Assembly (NCBI GenBank): GCA_003488465.1
Contig: DNLN01000017.1
Coordinates: forward strand, 1 to 12,015
DNA length: 12,015 nt
From: Sutterella sp.
GTDB lineage: Bacteria > Pseudomonadota > Gammaproteobacteria > Burkholderiales > Burkholderiaceae_F
Direction of reading: 5' to 3'
Below the pieces are notes generated by a model. The model searched no databases. It saw only the letters and a list, made by a program, of their open reading frames with translations, and had not been told where the DNA came from. Numbering within the stretch: the first letter of the stretch is position 1; every line of letters begins with the position of its first letter. Positions 7,014-12,015 of the stretch are shown here, in pieces. Both the position numbers and the translations under genes were made by a program.

Positions 7014-8003
7014 ATGTCCATTCTGGTTACCGGCGCAGCCGGCTTCATCGGCTGCAACAACGTTCTTGCCCTGAACCGCGAAGGCGTTACCGACGTCATC
7101 GCCGTCGACAATCTGACGCGAAGCGAAAAATTCGTGAATCTTGCCGCCTGCAAAATCAGCGACTATTTTGACAAGCGGGACTTCATCGAGCGCGTGCGCA
7201 ACAAGACCGCGCCGGTGCCCGAAGCGATCTTCCACCAGGGGGCCTGCTCGGACACGATGGAAACGGACGGCCGGTACATGATGGAGAACAACTACCGGTA
7301 CACGCTCGAGCTTTTCGAGTGGGCGCAGAAGCTGCGCATCCCCTTCATCTACGCAAGCTCCGCCGCAACCTACGGCGCAAGCTCCGTGTTCGTCGAGGAT
7401 GTCCGAAACGAAGGGCCCCTCAATGTCTACGGCTACTCCAAGTACCTTTTTGACCAGGTGCTCCGCTCCCGCATGGCCACGCTCACGGCGCCCGTCGTGG
7501 GGCTTCGCTACTTCAACGTGTACGGCCCGCACGAGCAGCACAAGGGCCGGATGGCCTCGGTCGCCTTCCACCAGTACTTCCAGTTCCTCAAAGAGGGCAA
7601 GGTGCGTCTTTTTGAAGGCTGCCTTGGCTACGGCAACGGCTGCCAGATGCGCGACTTCGTCTACGTCGAGGATGTCGTCAACGTCGCGATGCACTTCCTT
7701 TCCGCGGGCAAGAGCGGCATCTTCAACTGCGGCACGGGGCGAGCACAGCCCTTCAACGACATTGCGCTCACGGTCGTGAATTCGCTTGGCGGCACGGACT
7801 TCACGCTTGAAGAGGCCGTTGCGAAGGGGCTCATCGAATACATCGACTTCCCCGAGGCCCTGAAGGGCAAGTACCAGGCATTCACTCAGGCCGATCTCAC
7901 GGCCCTGCGCGAAAAGGGCGGCTACGAAGGCGCCTTCCGCACGGTTCAGCAGGGAACGGCAAGCTACATGGAGTACCTCAAGAAGGCGCATCCGGCAGCT
8001 TGA
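7014..8003 (+). CDS. hldD: ADP-L-glycero-D-manno-heptose 6-epimerase
   Basis: This 329-residue extended short-chain dehydrogenase converts ADP-D-glycero-D-manno-heptose to the L-glycero form used by WaaC. The Rossmann nucleotide motif G-A-A-G-F-I-G is at residues 7-13. The substrate-site text F-H-Q-G-A-C-S-D-T, the S-S-A-A-T-Y-G block and the catalytic Y-G-Y-S-K (Tyr139 and Lys143, with E. coli Tyr140/Lys144) are all present. So are [17 protein letters not shown] and the C-terminal [11 protein letters not shown]. It is about 20 residues longer than the E. coli protein, partly through small insertions such as a G-Y-G-N-G-C stretch before R-D-F-V-Y-V-E-D. Its ATG follows rfaE1 by three bases and gmhB follows by ten, so the three are almost certainly one transcript. 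Only weak ribosome-binding sequence (GGA) precedes the start. Confidence 0.96.
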   Translation: MSILVTGAAGFIGCNNVLALNREGVTDVIAVDNLTRSEKFVNLAACKISDYFDKRDFIERVRNKTAPVPEAIFHQGACSDTMETDGRYMMENNYRYTLELFEWAQKLRIPFIYASSAATYGASSVFVEDVRNEGPLNVYGYSKYLFDQVLRSRMATLTAPVVGLRYFNVYGPHEQHKGRMASVAFHQYFQFLKEGKVRLFEGCLGYGNGCQMRDFVYVEDVVNVAMHFLSAGKSGIFNCGTGRAQPFNDIALTVVNSLGGTDFTLEEAVAKGLIEYIDFPEALKGKYQAFTQADLTALREKGGYEGAFRTVQQGTASYMEYLKKAHPAA

Positions 8004-8013
8004 GAACAAATTC

Positions 8014-8577
8014 ATGAGCAAAAGGGCTGCATTCTTCGACCGCGACGGCGTGATCAACCTTGACCGCGGCTACGTACACACGCCAGATGAGTTCATCTGG
8101 ATTGACGGCGTGAAGGATGCCGCCCGACGGCTTCACGAAGCCGGATACCTTCTCTTCATCGTCACAAATCAGTCGGGAATCGCCCGGGGGATGTTCCCGG
8201 AAGAAACGTTCCTAGAGCTCGATCGCCTGGTGCGCGCGGAGTTCGCCGCAAGCGGCGCACCGATCGAGCGCACCTACTACTGTCCGCATCACCCGGAAGC
8301 CAAGGTTGCCCGGTACAGAACCGTTTGCAACTGCCGCAAGCCTGCTCCGGGGATGATTCTTGAGGCAATCCGGGAATACGGTTTAGATCCCAGGCAGTGC
8401 GTGATGTTCGGCGACTCAGCCAGGGATCTGGATTCCGCGCTCTCGGCGGGCGTTGCCGCTCGCTTTCTTCTCGGCAAGGACGGGAAAGAAATCCCCGCCC
8501 CTTGCGGCTCCTCAACGGGAACGGCTAGAAACCTCAAGGAAGGGGTTGCGGCCTTCCTTGACAATCCTGCGTCCTAA
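8014..8577 (+). CDS. gmhB: D-glycero-beta-D-manno-heptose-1,7-bisphosphate 7-phosphatase
   Basis: This 187-residue HAD-superfamily phosphatase removes the 7-phosphate of heptose 1,7-bisphosphate. Motif I is F-F-D-R-D-G-V-I-N with nucleophile Asp9 and acid/base Asp11. Motif II is T-N-Q-S-G, the motif III lysine lies in C-R-K-P-A-P-G-M, and motif IV is F-G-D-S-A-R-D-L. The GmhB-specific zinc site is visible as Cys90-x-His92 and Cys105-x-Cys107, which separates it from histidinol-phosphatase relatives that share the fold. Length matches stand-alone GmhB. It is the last gene of the rfaE1-hldD-gmhB operon. Its TAA (8575-8577) overlaps the sppA stop codon on the other strand, and a 10-bp hairpin lies inside its last codons. 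Confidence 0.95.
   Translation: MSKRAAFFDRDGVINLDRGYVHTPDEFIWIDGVKDAARRLHEAGYLLFIVTNQSGIARGMFPEETFLELDRLVRAEFAASGAPIERTYYCPHHPEAKVARYRTVCNCRKPAPGMILEAIREYGLDPRQCVMFGDSARDLDSALSAGVAARFLLGKDGKEIPAPCGSSTGTARNLKEGVAAFLDNPAS
8534..8561. terminator. perfect 10-bp hairpin at the gmhB/sppA convergent junction
   Basis: TCAAGGAAGG (8534-8543) and CCTTCCTTGA (8552-8561) pair perfectly around the eight-base loop GGTTGCGG. The element lies inside the 3' end of gmhB, 14 bases before its stop, and just downstream of the sppA stop on the other strand. No U-tract follows on either strand. Because the two genes overlap tail to tail, this is the only obvious place for a shared 3'-end structure. Its role in termination is inferred, and the repeat may partly reflect the coding sequence. 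Confidence 0.35.
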
Positions 8578-10397
8578 GGACGAGTGCACAGGCAGTGCGC
8601 CATCGGTTCGCCCGCGCTGCGGGTGAGGCCCGTCAAGCGTTCAAGCGCTCCTGCCGGAGACTTGAGTCCCAGTTCAGAACTCACTCTTGCGAGCGGATCG
8701 ATTTCGGAGAACACCTTGACCGCGAGTCCCTTCACCCAGGAAAGAAGCGGCTCGTCATCAGCCGTATAGACGTACTCGGGGGCCTTCTCCGGAAGGTTTG
8801 CGAGTTTCTTGGCAAGTTCCTTGGCGCTCTCAATGCCGCCCAATTCATCCGCCAGTCCCAGCGCCTTTGCCTGCCTGCCGGTATAAACGCGCCCCTCGGC
8901 AAGCTTTTCAACTTGAGAGACGGACAGGTTTCTTGATTCGGCCACAAGCTTGATGAAGTCGCTGTAGGTGTTCCCGATCATGAGCTCGAGCATTGTTTCA
9001 AACCGCGGATTCATCGGCAGAGCCGGGTTCGAAGCCCCGGCAAGCCAGGCGGTCGTCATGCCGCCCGTGCCGATCGAAAACTTCTCAAGCGCCTTTTCAA
9101 TGGTGGGCATCATGCCGAAAACACCGATGGAGCCGGTGATGGTTGCCGGATCGGCAACGATTCTGCTCCCGGCAAGGCTGATCCAGTAGCCGCCGCTTGC
9201 CGCATAGTCGCCCATGCTGATCACGACGGGCTTTCCTGCCTTCTTGACAAGCTCGATCTCACGCCGGATGAGTTCGCTTGCAACCGCGCTGCCCCCGGGG
9301 CTGTCGATGCGGATCACGACGGCAGCGACATCCTTGTCGCGCCGTGCCTCGCGGATCAGCTTCACTGCGGATCTCGATCCCACCTCGCCCAAAGTTCCGA
9401 CACCATCCTTGATGTCGCCCTCAAGCGTGATCAGAGCGATGCCGACGCCCTTGCCTTCTCCCTCGTCTCGCGCCGCAAGGTAGTCGAGGTAATTCACCGT
9501 CTTTAACTTGTCCTTGCCGGGATTGCCGCCCTGACGCTCGATGAGCAGATCCAGCACCTCGTCGTTGGAGCGGAGCCCGTCGACGAGATTAGCCTTCAGA
9601 GCCACCTGGCTCATACGGCCGGCGGCCTCGGCAAGCGCCTCGGGCAGCGTATTGATGTAGTTCTGAACGGTTGCGGGAAGAAGGCCTCGGGAACTCTGGA
9701 TCGAATCGGTGAGCTGAGTCCAGGAATCATTCATCCAGAAGGCGTCCGCAGCCAGCGACTCATCCGAGGGCTCGCGCCTCACAAATACTTCGGGGAAAGT
9801 CTTGTAGGCGCCCGCCTTGAACACGTGCACGGTAACGCCCGCGTTCTTGAGCGTCTCCCCCCAGTAAAAACGCTGCCCGCCGATTCCGGTCAAAAGCACG
9901 GCGCCCATGGGGTGCAGAAACACCTCGTCGGCAGCCGATGCGATCGCATACTGCTTCTGGGAAAAGGAACTCGACCAAACGGTGATCTTCTTGCCGCCGG
10001 TACGGAAGGCGCGCATGGCCTGCGTGATCTCCCGGATGCTCGCAAGACCCACGCTTCCGAGGTCATCAAGCGACATATAGACCCCCGTCACTGCGGCGTC
10101 TTTCCGGGCATGTTTCAGCGCATCGAGCACGTCGGCGAGCACGGTCTGCGGTTCATGCCCTCGAACGGCCCGCATCACAGCGGAGCCCTTTCCCGACACG
10201 GAAGCCTGCTCGACGACCGATCCGGCAAGGTCGATGTAAAGGATGCTCTTATCGGGAACCGAGGGCTTCGTGTCAATGAAGAACACTGCGACAAGTCCGC
10301 CGATGATGACAAGGAGCAACAGGTTTGCAATCGCAGTGCGGGTGAAGTTAAGCAGGTTCCAGGTGGCGCAGAAGATGCGCTTGGCAAGTTTCCACAT
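8574..10397 (-). CDS. sppA: signal peptide peptidase SppA, 67K type
   Basis: This 607-residue membrane-bound serine protease degrades cleaved signal peptides in the inner membrane, with its active site on the periplasmic side. An N-terminal transmembrane segment spans about residues 22-41, after a short basic cytoplasmic tail. Two S49 domains follow, as in the E. coli 618-residue enzyme. The general-base lysine is Lys199 in G-A-Y-K-T-F-P-E, and the nucleophile is Ser401 in M-G-D-Y-A-A-S-G-G-Y-W; their 202-residue spacing agrees with E. coli Lys209/Ser409. The C-terminal domain also carries R-I-D-S-P-G-G-S and G-S-I-G-V-F-G. The start at 10397 lies six bases after the stop of the HAD gene, so the two are probably cotranscribed, although no good ribosome-binding site is visible. 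The 3' end overlaps gmhB by four bases. Confidence 0.95.
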   Translation of the reverse strand: MWKLAKRIFCATWNLLNFTRTAIANLLLLVIIGGLVAVFFIDTKPSVPDKSILYIDLAGSVVEQASVSGKGSAVMRAVRGHEPQTVLADVLDALKHARKDAAVTGVYMSLDDLGSVGLASIREITQAMRAFRTGGKKITVWSSSFSQKQYAIASAADEVFLHPMGAVLLTGIGGQRFYWGETLKNAGVTVHVFKAGAYKTFPEVFVRREPSDESLAADAFWMNDSWTQLTDSIQSSRGLLPATVQNYINTLPEALAEAAGRMSQVALKANLVDGLRSNDEVLDLLIERQGGNPGKDKLKTVNYLDYLAARDEGEGKGVGIALITLEGDIKDGVGTLGEVGSRSAVKLIREARRDKDVAAVVIRIDSPGGSAVASELIRREIELVKKAGKPVVISMGDYAASGGYWISLAGSRIVADPATITGSIGVFGMMPTIEKALEKFSIGTGGMTTAWLAGASNPALPMNPRFETMLELMIGNTYSDFIKLVAESRNLSVSQVEKLAEGRVYTGRQAKALGLADELGGIESAKELAKKLANLPEKAPEYVYTADDEPLLSWVKGLAVKVFSEIDPLARVSSELGLKSPAGALERLTGLTRSAGEPMAHCLCTRP

Positions 10398-10403
10398 GAT
10401 CGT

Positions 10404-11186
10404 CTAGTCGCTTTCTTTATCTTGGTGATTCATCAGCCGCAGTTTGACGCGGCTCACGGACGGAGCCTTCCTTGGCGCCACGAGCCTTGCAAGCCCTTCG
10501 ATGGAGGGCACCGCCACATCCACATAGGCCGGGCGCCTGACGGCGTTTGCATGCCGATAGCCTGTGCACCAGACAGTGCGCATGCCGAGTTCATGGGCGA
10601 CCTTGAGATTGGCAAGGCTGTCGTCAATCATCACCGTGTCTTGCGGCTTCACGCCCGCCCTGCGGCAGGCATGAAGAAGCAAAACGGAGTCCGGCTTGCA
10701 GCGCCACGCCCCCATCACATGCATATCGTTGGCCGTCACGGAAAACTTGAACGCGTCCCGCACGCCGAGCGTCCGCAAAACCCGATCCGCGTATGCCCGG
10801 GGGCCGTTTGTCAGCACCGCCTTCTGTCCAGGCAGGCGTCGGATGAGTTCGCAGAGCGCTCTCGGGTGCGCTGAACGCGACACCGCCTCCTCGACATTGA
10901 AATCGTGCGCGGCAGCGAGGAACTCCTCCGGTGCAATCGCGTGATGCATCGCCAGGCCGAGAAACGTCGCGCCATACCGCTCCCAGTACCCGTGCTGAAG
11001 CCTTGCGGCCTCTTGTTCCGACACGCCAAGACGCTCCCTGATGAAACGCTCCATTCGCGGGTGAATGGCTTCAAACACGCTGTGCGTTGCGTCGTACATC
11101 GTGTCGTCCATGTCAAAGAGCCAGAATTTTGGCGTTCCGAGCGGCGCGGAGAAATTGTCCTCTTGAGGCGAATGCATTTTTGGCAA
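10404..11186 (-). CDS. HAD-superfamily hydrolase, pyrimidine 5'-nucleotidase-like
   Basis: This is a 260-residue cytoplasmic HAD phosphatase. Motif I is F-D-M-D-D-T with nucleophile Asp25 and acid/base Asp27. An all-helical cap containing H-P-R-M and Y-W-E-R-Y-G-A-T-F-L-G-L follows; this text resembles the SDT1/PHM8-type pyrimidine 5'-nucleotidase group, common in betaproteobacteria. Motif II is V-L-T-N-G-P, the motif III lysine is in W-R-C-K-P-D, and motif IV is V-M-I-D-D-S-L-A-N. The likely role is dephosphorylation of UMP/CMP-like nucleotides or related metabolites, but HAD substrates cannot be fixed from sequence. The frame starts at a TTG (11186) with AGGA six bases upstream; the alternative ATG at 11177 lacks such a site. 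A basic tail of about 30 residues extends past the core. sppA follows six bases after the stop. Confidence 0.85.
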   Translation of the reverse strand: MPKMHSPQEDNFSAPLGTPKFWLFDMDDTMYDATHSVFEAIHPRMERFIRERLGVSEQEAARLQHGYWERYGATFLGLAMHHAIAPEEFLAAAHDFNVEEAVSRSAHPRALCELIRRLPGQKAVLTNGPRAYADRVLRTLGVRDAFKFSVTANDMHVMGAWRCKPDSVLLLHACRRAGVKPQDTVMIDDSLANLKVAHELGMRTVWCTGYRHANAVRRPAYVDVAVPSIEGLARLVAPRKAPSVSRVKLRLMNHQDKESD

Positions 11187-11235
11187 TGAAAGTCCTGAGT
11201 TGCTTTCAGACGCAGTTTACGCGGCCTGACCGCCT

Positions 11236-11622
11236 TTATCGCTTTGTGCGATAGATCACGAGACGGGAAAGCGCAAAGTTGACAAAGAGCCCTGCAATCG
11301 AGCCCACGGCAATGCCCAGCACTGGGAACTCGGCAACAAGGGGCCACACCTTCATGCAAAGAACAAAGCTCAGGTAGTTGACAGTGCCGCCGGCGAGCAT
11401 GGACGAAAAATAGGTCAGGAATTCAGCCGGCAGGGATCCATTGAACTTCAGCCCGCGAAATGTCACGTTGCGATTGAAAAGCCAGGTCGTGATGACGCCG
11501 ACAAAGAAGCTCAAACCCCTTGCGGCATAGTACGGAACAGCAAGCGCCGCGAGGTAGTACACGCCTGTGTCAACGATGAATCCAAGCGTGCCGGAGATGC
11601 AAAAGAGAATGAAGCGCCTCAT
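11236..11622 (-). CDS. GtrA-family four-helix membrane protein
   Basis: Starting at the ATG at 11622 the product has 128 residues and is almost wholly hydrophobic, with four predicted transmembrane helices at about residues 4-26, 31-53, 67-92 and 97-121. It ends in a basic tail. The pattern, the W-L-F-N-R-N-V-T-F segment after helix 2 and the N-F-A-L-S-R-L-V-I-Y end are typical of the GtrA/DPMS family. These proteins are linked to flipping or presenting undecaprenyl-phosphate sugars for glycosylation of cell-surface polymers. An earlier in-frame ATG at 11697 would add 25 non-hydrophobic residues, giving 153; neither start has a clear ribosome-binding site, and I chose 11622 by family length. 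No partner GtrB-like glycosyltransferase is adjacent, so its substrate is unknown. A 49-base gap separates it from the HAD gene on the same strand. Confidence 0.82.
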   Translation of the reverse strand: MRRFILFCISGTLGFIVDTGVYYLAALAVPYYAARGLSFFVGVITTWLFNRNVTFRGLKFNGSLPAEFLTYFSSMLAGGTVNYLSFVLCMKVWPLVAEFPVLGIAVGSIAGLFVNFALSRLVIYRTKR

Positions 11623-11812
11623 TGTGAGCGTATCTGGAAAGACCTCGAGTTTTGCCGTCAAAAAATCTGCACAAGCAGCGCAACTTCTGCCGAGCATCTA
11701 AACCGCTTGGCTAAGAGGCCGTGCGGCAACTTCTCTTGTACCGGCAGGAGTCCCATCGCGAGCAACCAGAACGCATTCAAGTTCCCATGTCTGAACGGAA
11801 CGGTTGTCAGCT

Positions 11813-11879
11813 TTTTTCTACCATCTACCACACTCAAACTGGTAGAACGGTAGGAAAATCACTTATGGTGGTAGAAAAA
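11813..11879. repeat. cluster of five GGTAG/CTACC motifs with nested inverted repeats
   Basis: CTACC occurs at 11818-11822 and 11825-11829, and GGTAG at 11841-11845, 11849-11853 and 11870-11874. TTTTTCTACCA (11813-11823) is a perfect 11-base inverted repeat of TGGTAGAAAAA (11869-11879), and TCTACCA (11824-11830) of TGGTAGA (11840-11846). GGTAGGAAAA (11849-11858) is a near-perfect further partner of the first arm. The arms have T-runs on the 5' side and A-runs on the 3' side, so this is not an intrinsic terminator in either direction. It resembles an array of operator sites or a structured element; the function is unknown. Confidence 0.6.
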
Positions 11880-11918
11880 TGCTTCTTGCCTGAACAAGAA
11901 TCTATCCGCGCCGAGTTG

Positions 11919-11955
11919 AAAACCCGCTTGAGAACGAGCCAAAAAAGGCAGCGGG
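11919..11955 (-). terminator. possible terminator downstream of tRNA-Phe
   Basis: On the minus strand, CCCGCT (11955-11950) can pair with AGCGGG (11928-11923), followed by TTTT (11922-11919). The 21-base loop contains a small GCC-T6-GGC hairpin. The stem is short and the loop is long, so support is weak. Seven Ts also lie directly after the encoded CCA (11963-11957). A second weak candidate is TTCTTG/CAAGAA at 11883-11900, followed by a T5 run at 11879-11875. Confidence 0.25.
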
Positions 11956-11963
11956 CAAAAAAA

Positions 11964-12015
11964 TGGTGGCTAGGGACGGAATCGAACCGCCGACACGCGG
12001 ATTTTCAGTCCGCTG
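11964..12015 (-). tRNA. tRNA-Phe (anticodon GAA), 3' part; 5' end outside window
   Basis: Read on the minus strand, the window end gives the anticodon arm onward. Stem GCGGA (12013-12009) and TCCGC (12001-11997) flank the seven-base loop CTGAAAA, with anticodon GAA at 12006-12004. A five-base variable region GTGTC follows, then T-arm stem GGCGG/CCGTC around loop TTCGATT (11986-11980). The 3' acceptor strand is CCTAGCC (11974-11968), with discriminator A and an encoded CCA (11966-11964). The D arm and 5' acceptor strand are cut off. GAA is read only as phenylalanine. Confidence 0.93.

Larger units (their letters stand above)
11623..11963. other. spacer between the GtrA-family gene and tRNA-Phe
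   Basis: This 341-base stretch is more A/T-rich than the coding sequence around it. It holds the alternative 5' extension of the GtrA gene (to 11697), the GGTAG repeat cluster (11813-11879) and hairpins downstream of the tRNA. I found no convincing protein gene. A plus-strand frame opens at an ATG at 11787 and runs off the window, but it reads through the antisense of the tRNA and is probably spurious. No clear sigma-70 promoter for the GtrA gene could be identified. Confidence 0.5.

Noticed and set aside
6696..8057. 453-codon open frame on the minus strand across rfaE1, hldD and the start of gmhB
   Set aside because: It lies antisense to strongly conserved genes and its product shows no recognisable domain. 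GC-rich codon bias often leaves the antisense frame open.
9825..10874. 349-codon plus-strand open frame opposite sppA and the HAD gene
   Set aside because: It crosses the junction of two well-supported minus-strand genes and has no recognisable motif, so it is a shadow frame.
11812..11858. The TTTTTTCTACC...GGTAGGAAAA fold as an intrinsic terminator
   Set aside because: The T-run precedes the stem and an A-run follows it on both strands, so no U-tract would follow the hairpin in the transcript.
11787..12015. Plus-strand open frame from an ATG at 11787 to the window end
   Set aside because: Its end reads W-W-L-G-T-E-S-N-R-R, the usual artefact of translating the antisense of a tRNA 3' end. 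It has no ribosome-binding site and covers the repeat cluster.
1..12015. Search by eye for CRISPR arrays, transposases, phage genes, toxin-antitoxin pairs or a defence island
   Set aside because: Every gene of substance matches a housekeeping, LPS or peptidase family, and no regularly spaced repeats or mobile-element ends were seen.

Overview
The window looks like a chromosomal stretch of a Gram-negative betaproteobacterium, most likely of the Burkholderiales and possibly Sutterellaceae-like. The reasons are moderately GC-rich coding sequence, a Kdo/heptose lipopolysaccharide inner-core gene set, a kinase-only heptose-7-phosphate kinase (RfaE1/HldA type), a family C69 dipeptidase and a 67K-type SppA. 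The genus is inferred from gene content and has not been tested by a search.

Layout. Positions 1-1344 (+) hold the 3' part of a C69 dipeptidase. It converges on a tightly packed minus-strand operon read from right to left: pgi (5867-4452), waaC (4429-3461), waaA (3464-2178) and thiD (2205-1393). A divergent 216-base spacer (5868-6083) separates pgi from a plus-strand heptose operon: rfaE1 (6084-7010), hldD (7014-8003) and gmhB (8014-8577). gmhB converges on, and overlaps by four bases, a minus-strand pair: sppA (10397-8574) and a HAD pyrimidine-5'-nucleotidase-like gene (11186-10404). A small GtrA-type membrane protein (about 11622-11236, minus) follows. After it comes a spacer with an unusual GGTAG repeat cluster, and then the 3' half of a tRNA-Phe(GAA) gene on the minus strand, cut by the window end.

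How the genes work together. rfaE1, gmhB and hldD encode three steps of the ADP-L-glycero-D-manno-heptose pathway: the 1-kinase, the 7-phosphatase and the 6-epimerase. WaaA adds Kdo to the lipid A precursor, and WaaC adds the first heptose to Kdo. The locus is therefore a divergent inner-core cluster. The isomerase GmhA, the nucleotidyltransferase (HldC or HldE C-domain) and WaaF are not here and must be encoded elsewhere. Pgi (central sugar phosphates) heads the waa operon, and thiD (thiamine pyrimidine salvage) closes it with translational overlap.

I see no CRISPR array, transposase, phage gene, toxin-antitoxin pair or obvious new defence system. The region is mainly housekeeping. The points most worth a second look are the GGTAG repeat cluster beside the tRNA, the compact Pgi and its place in an LPS operon, and perfect hairpins without U-tracts at both convergent gene junctions.
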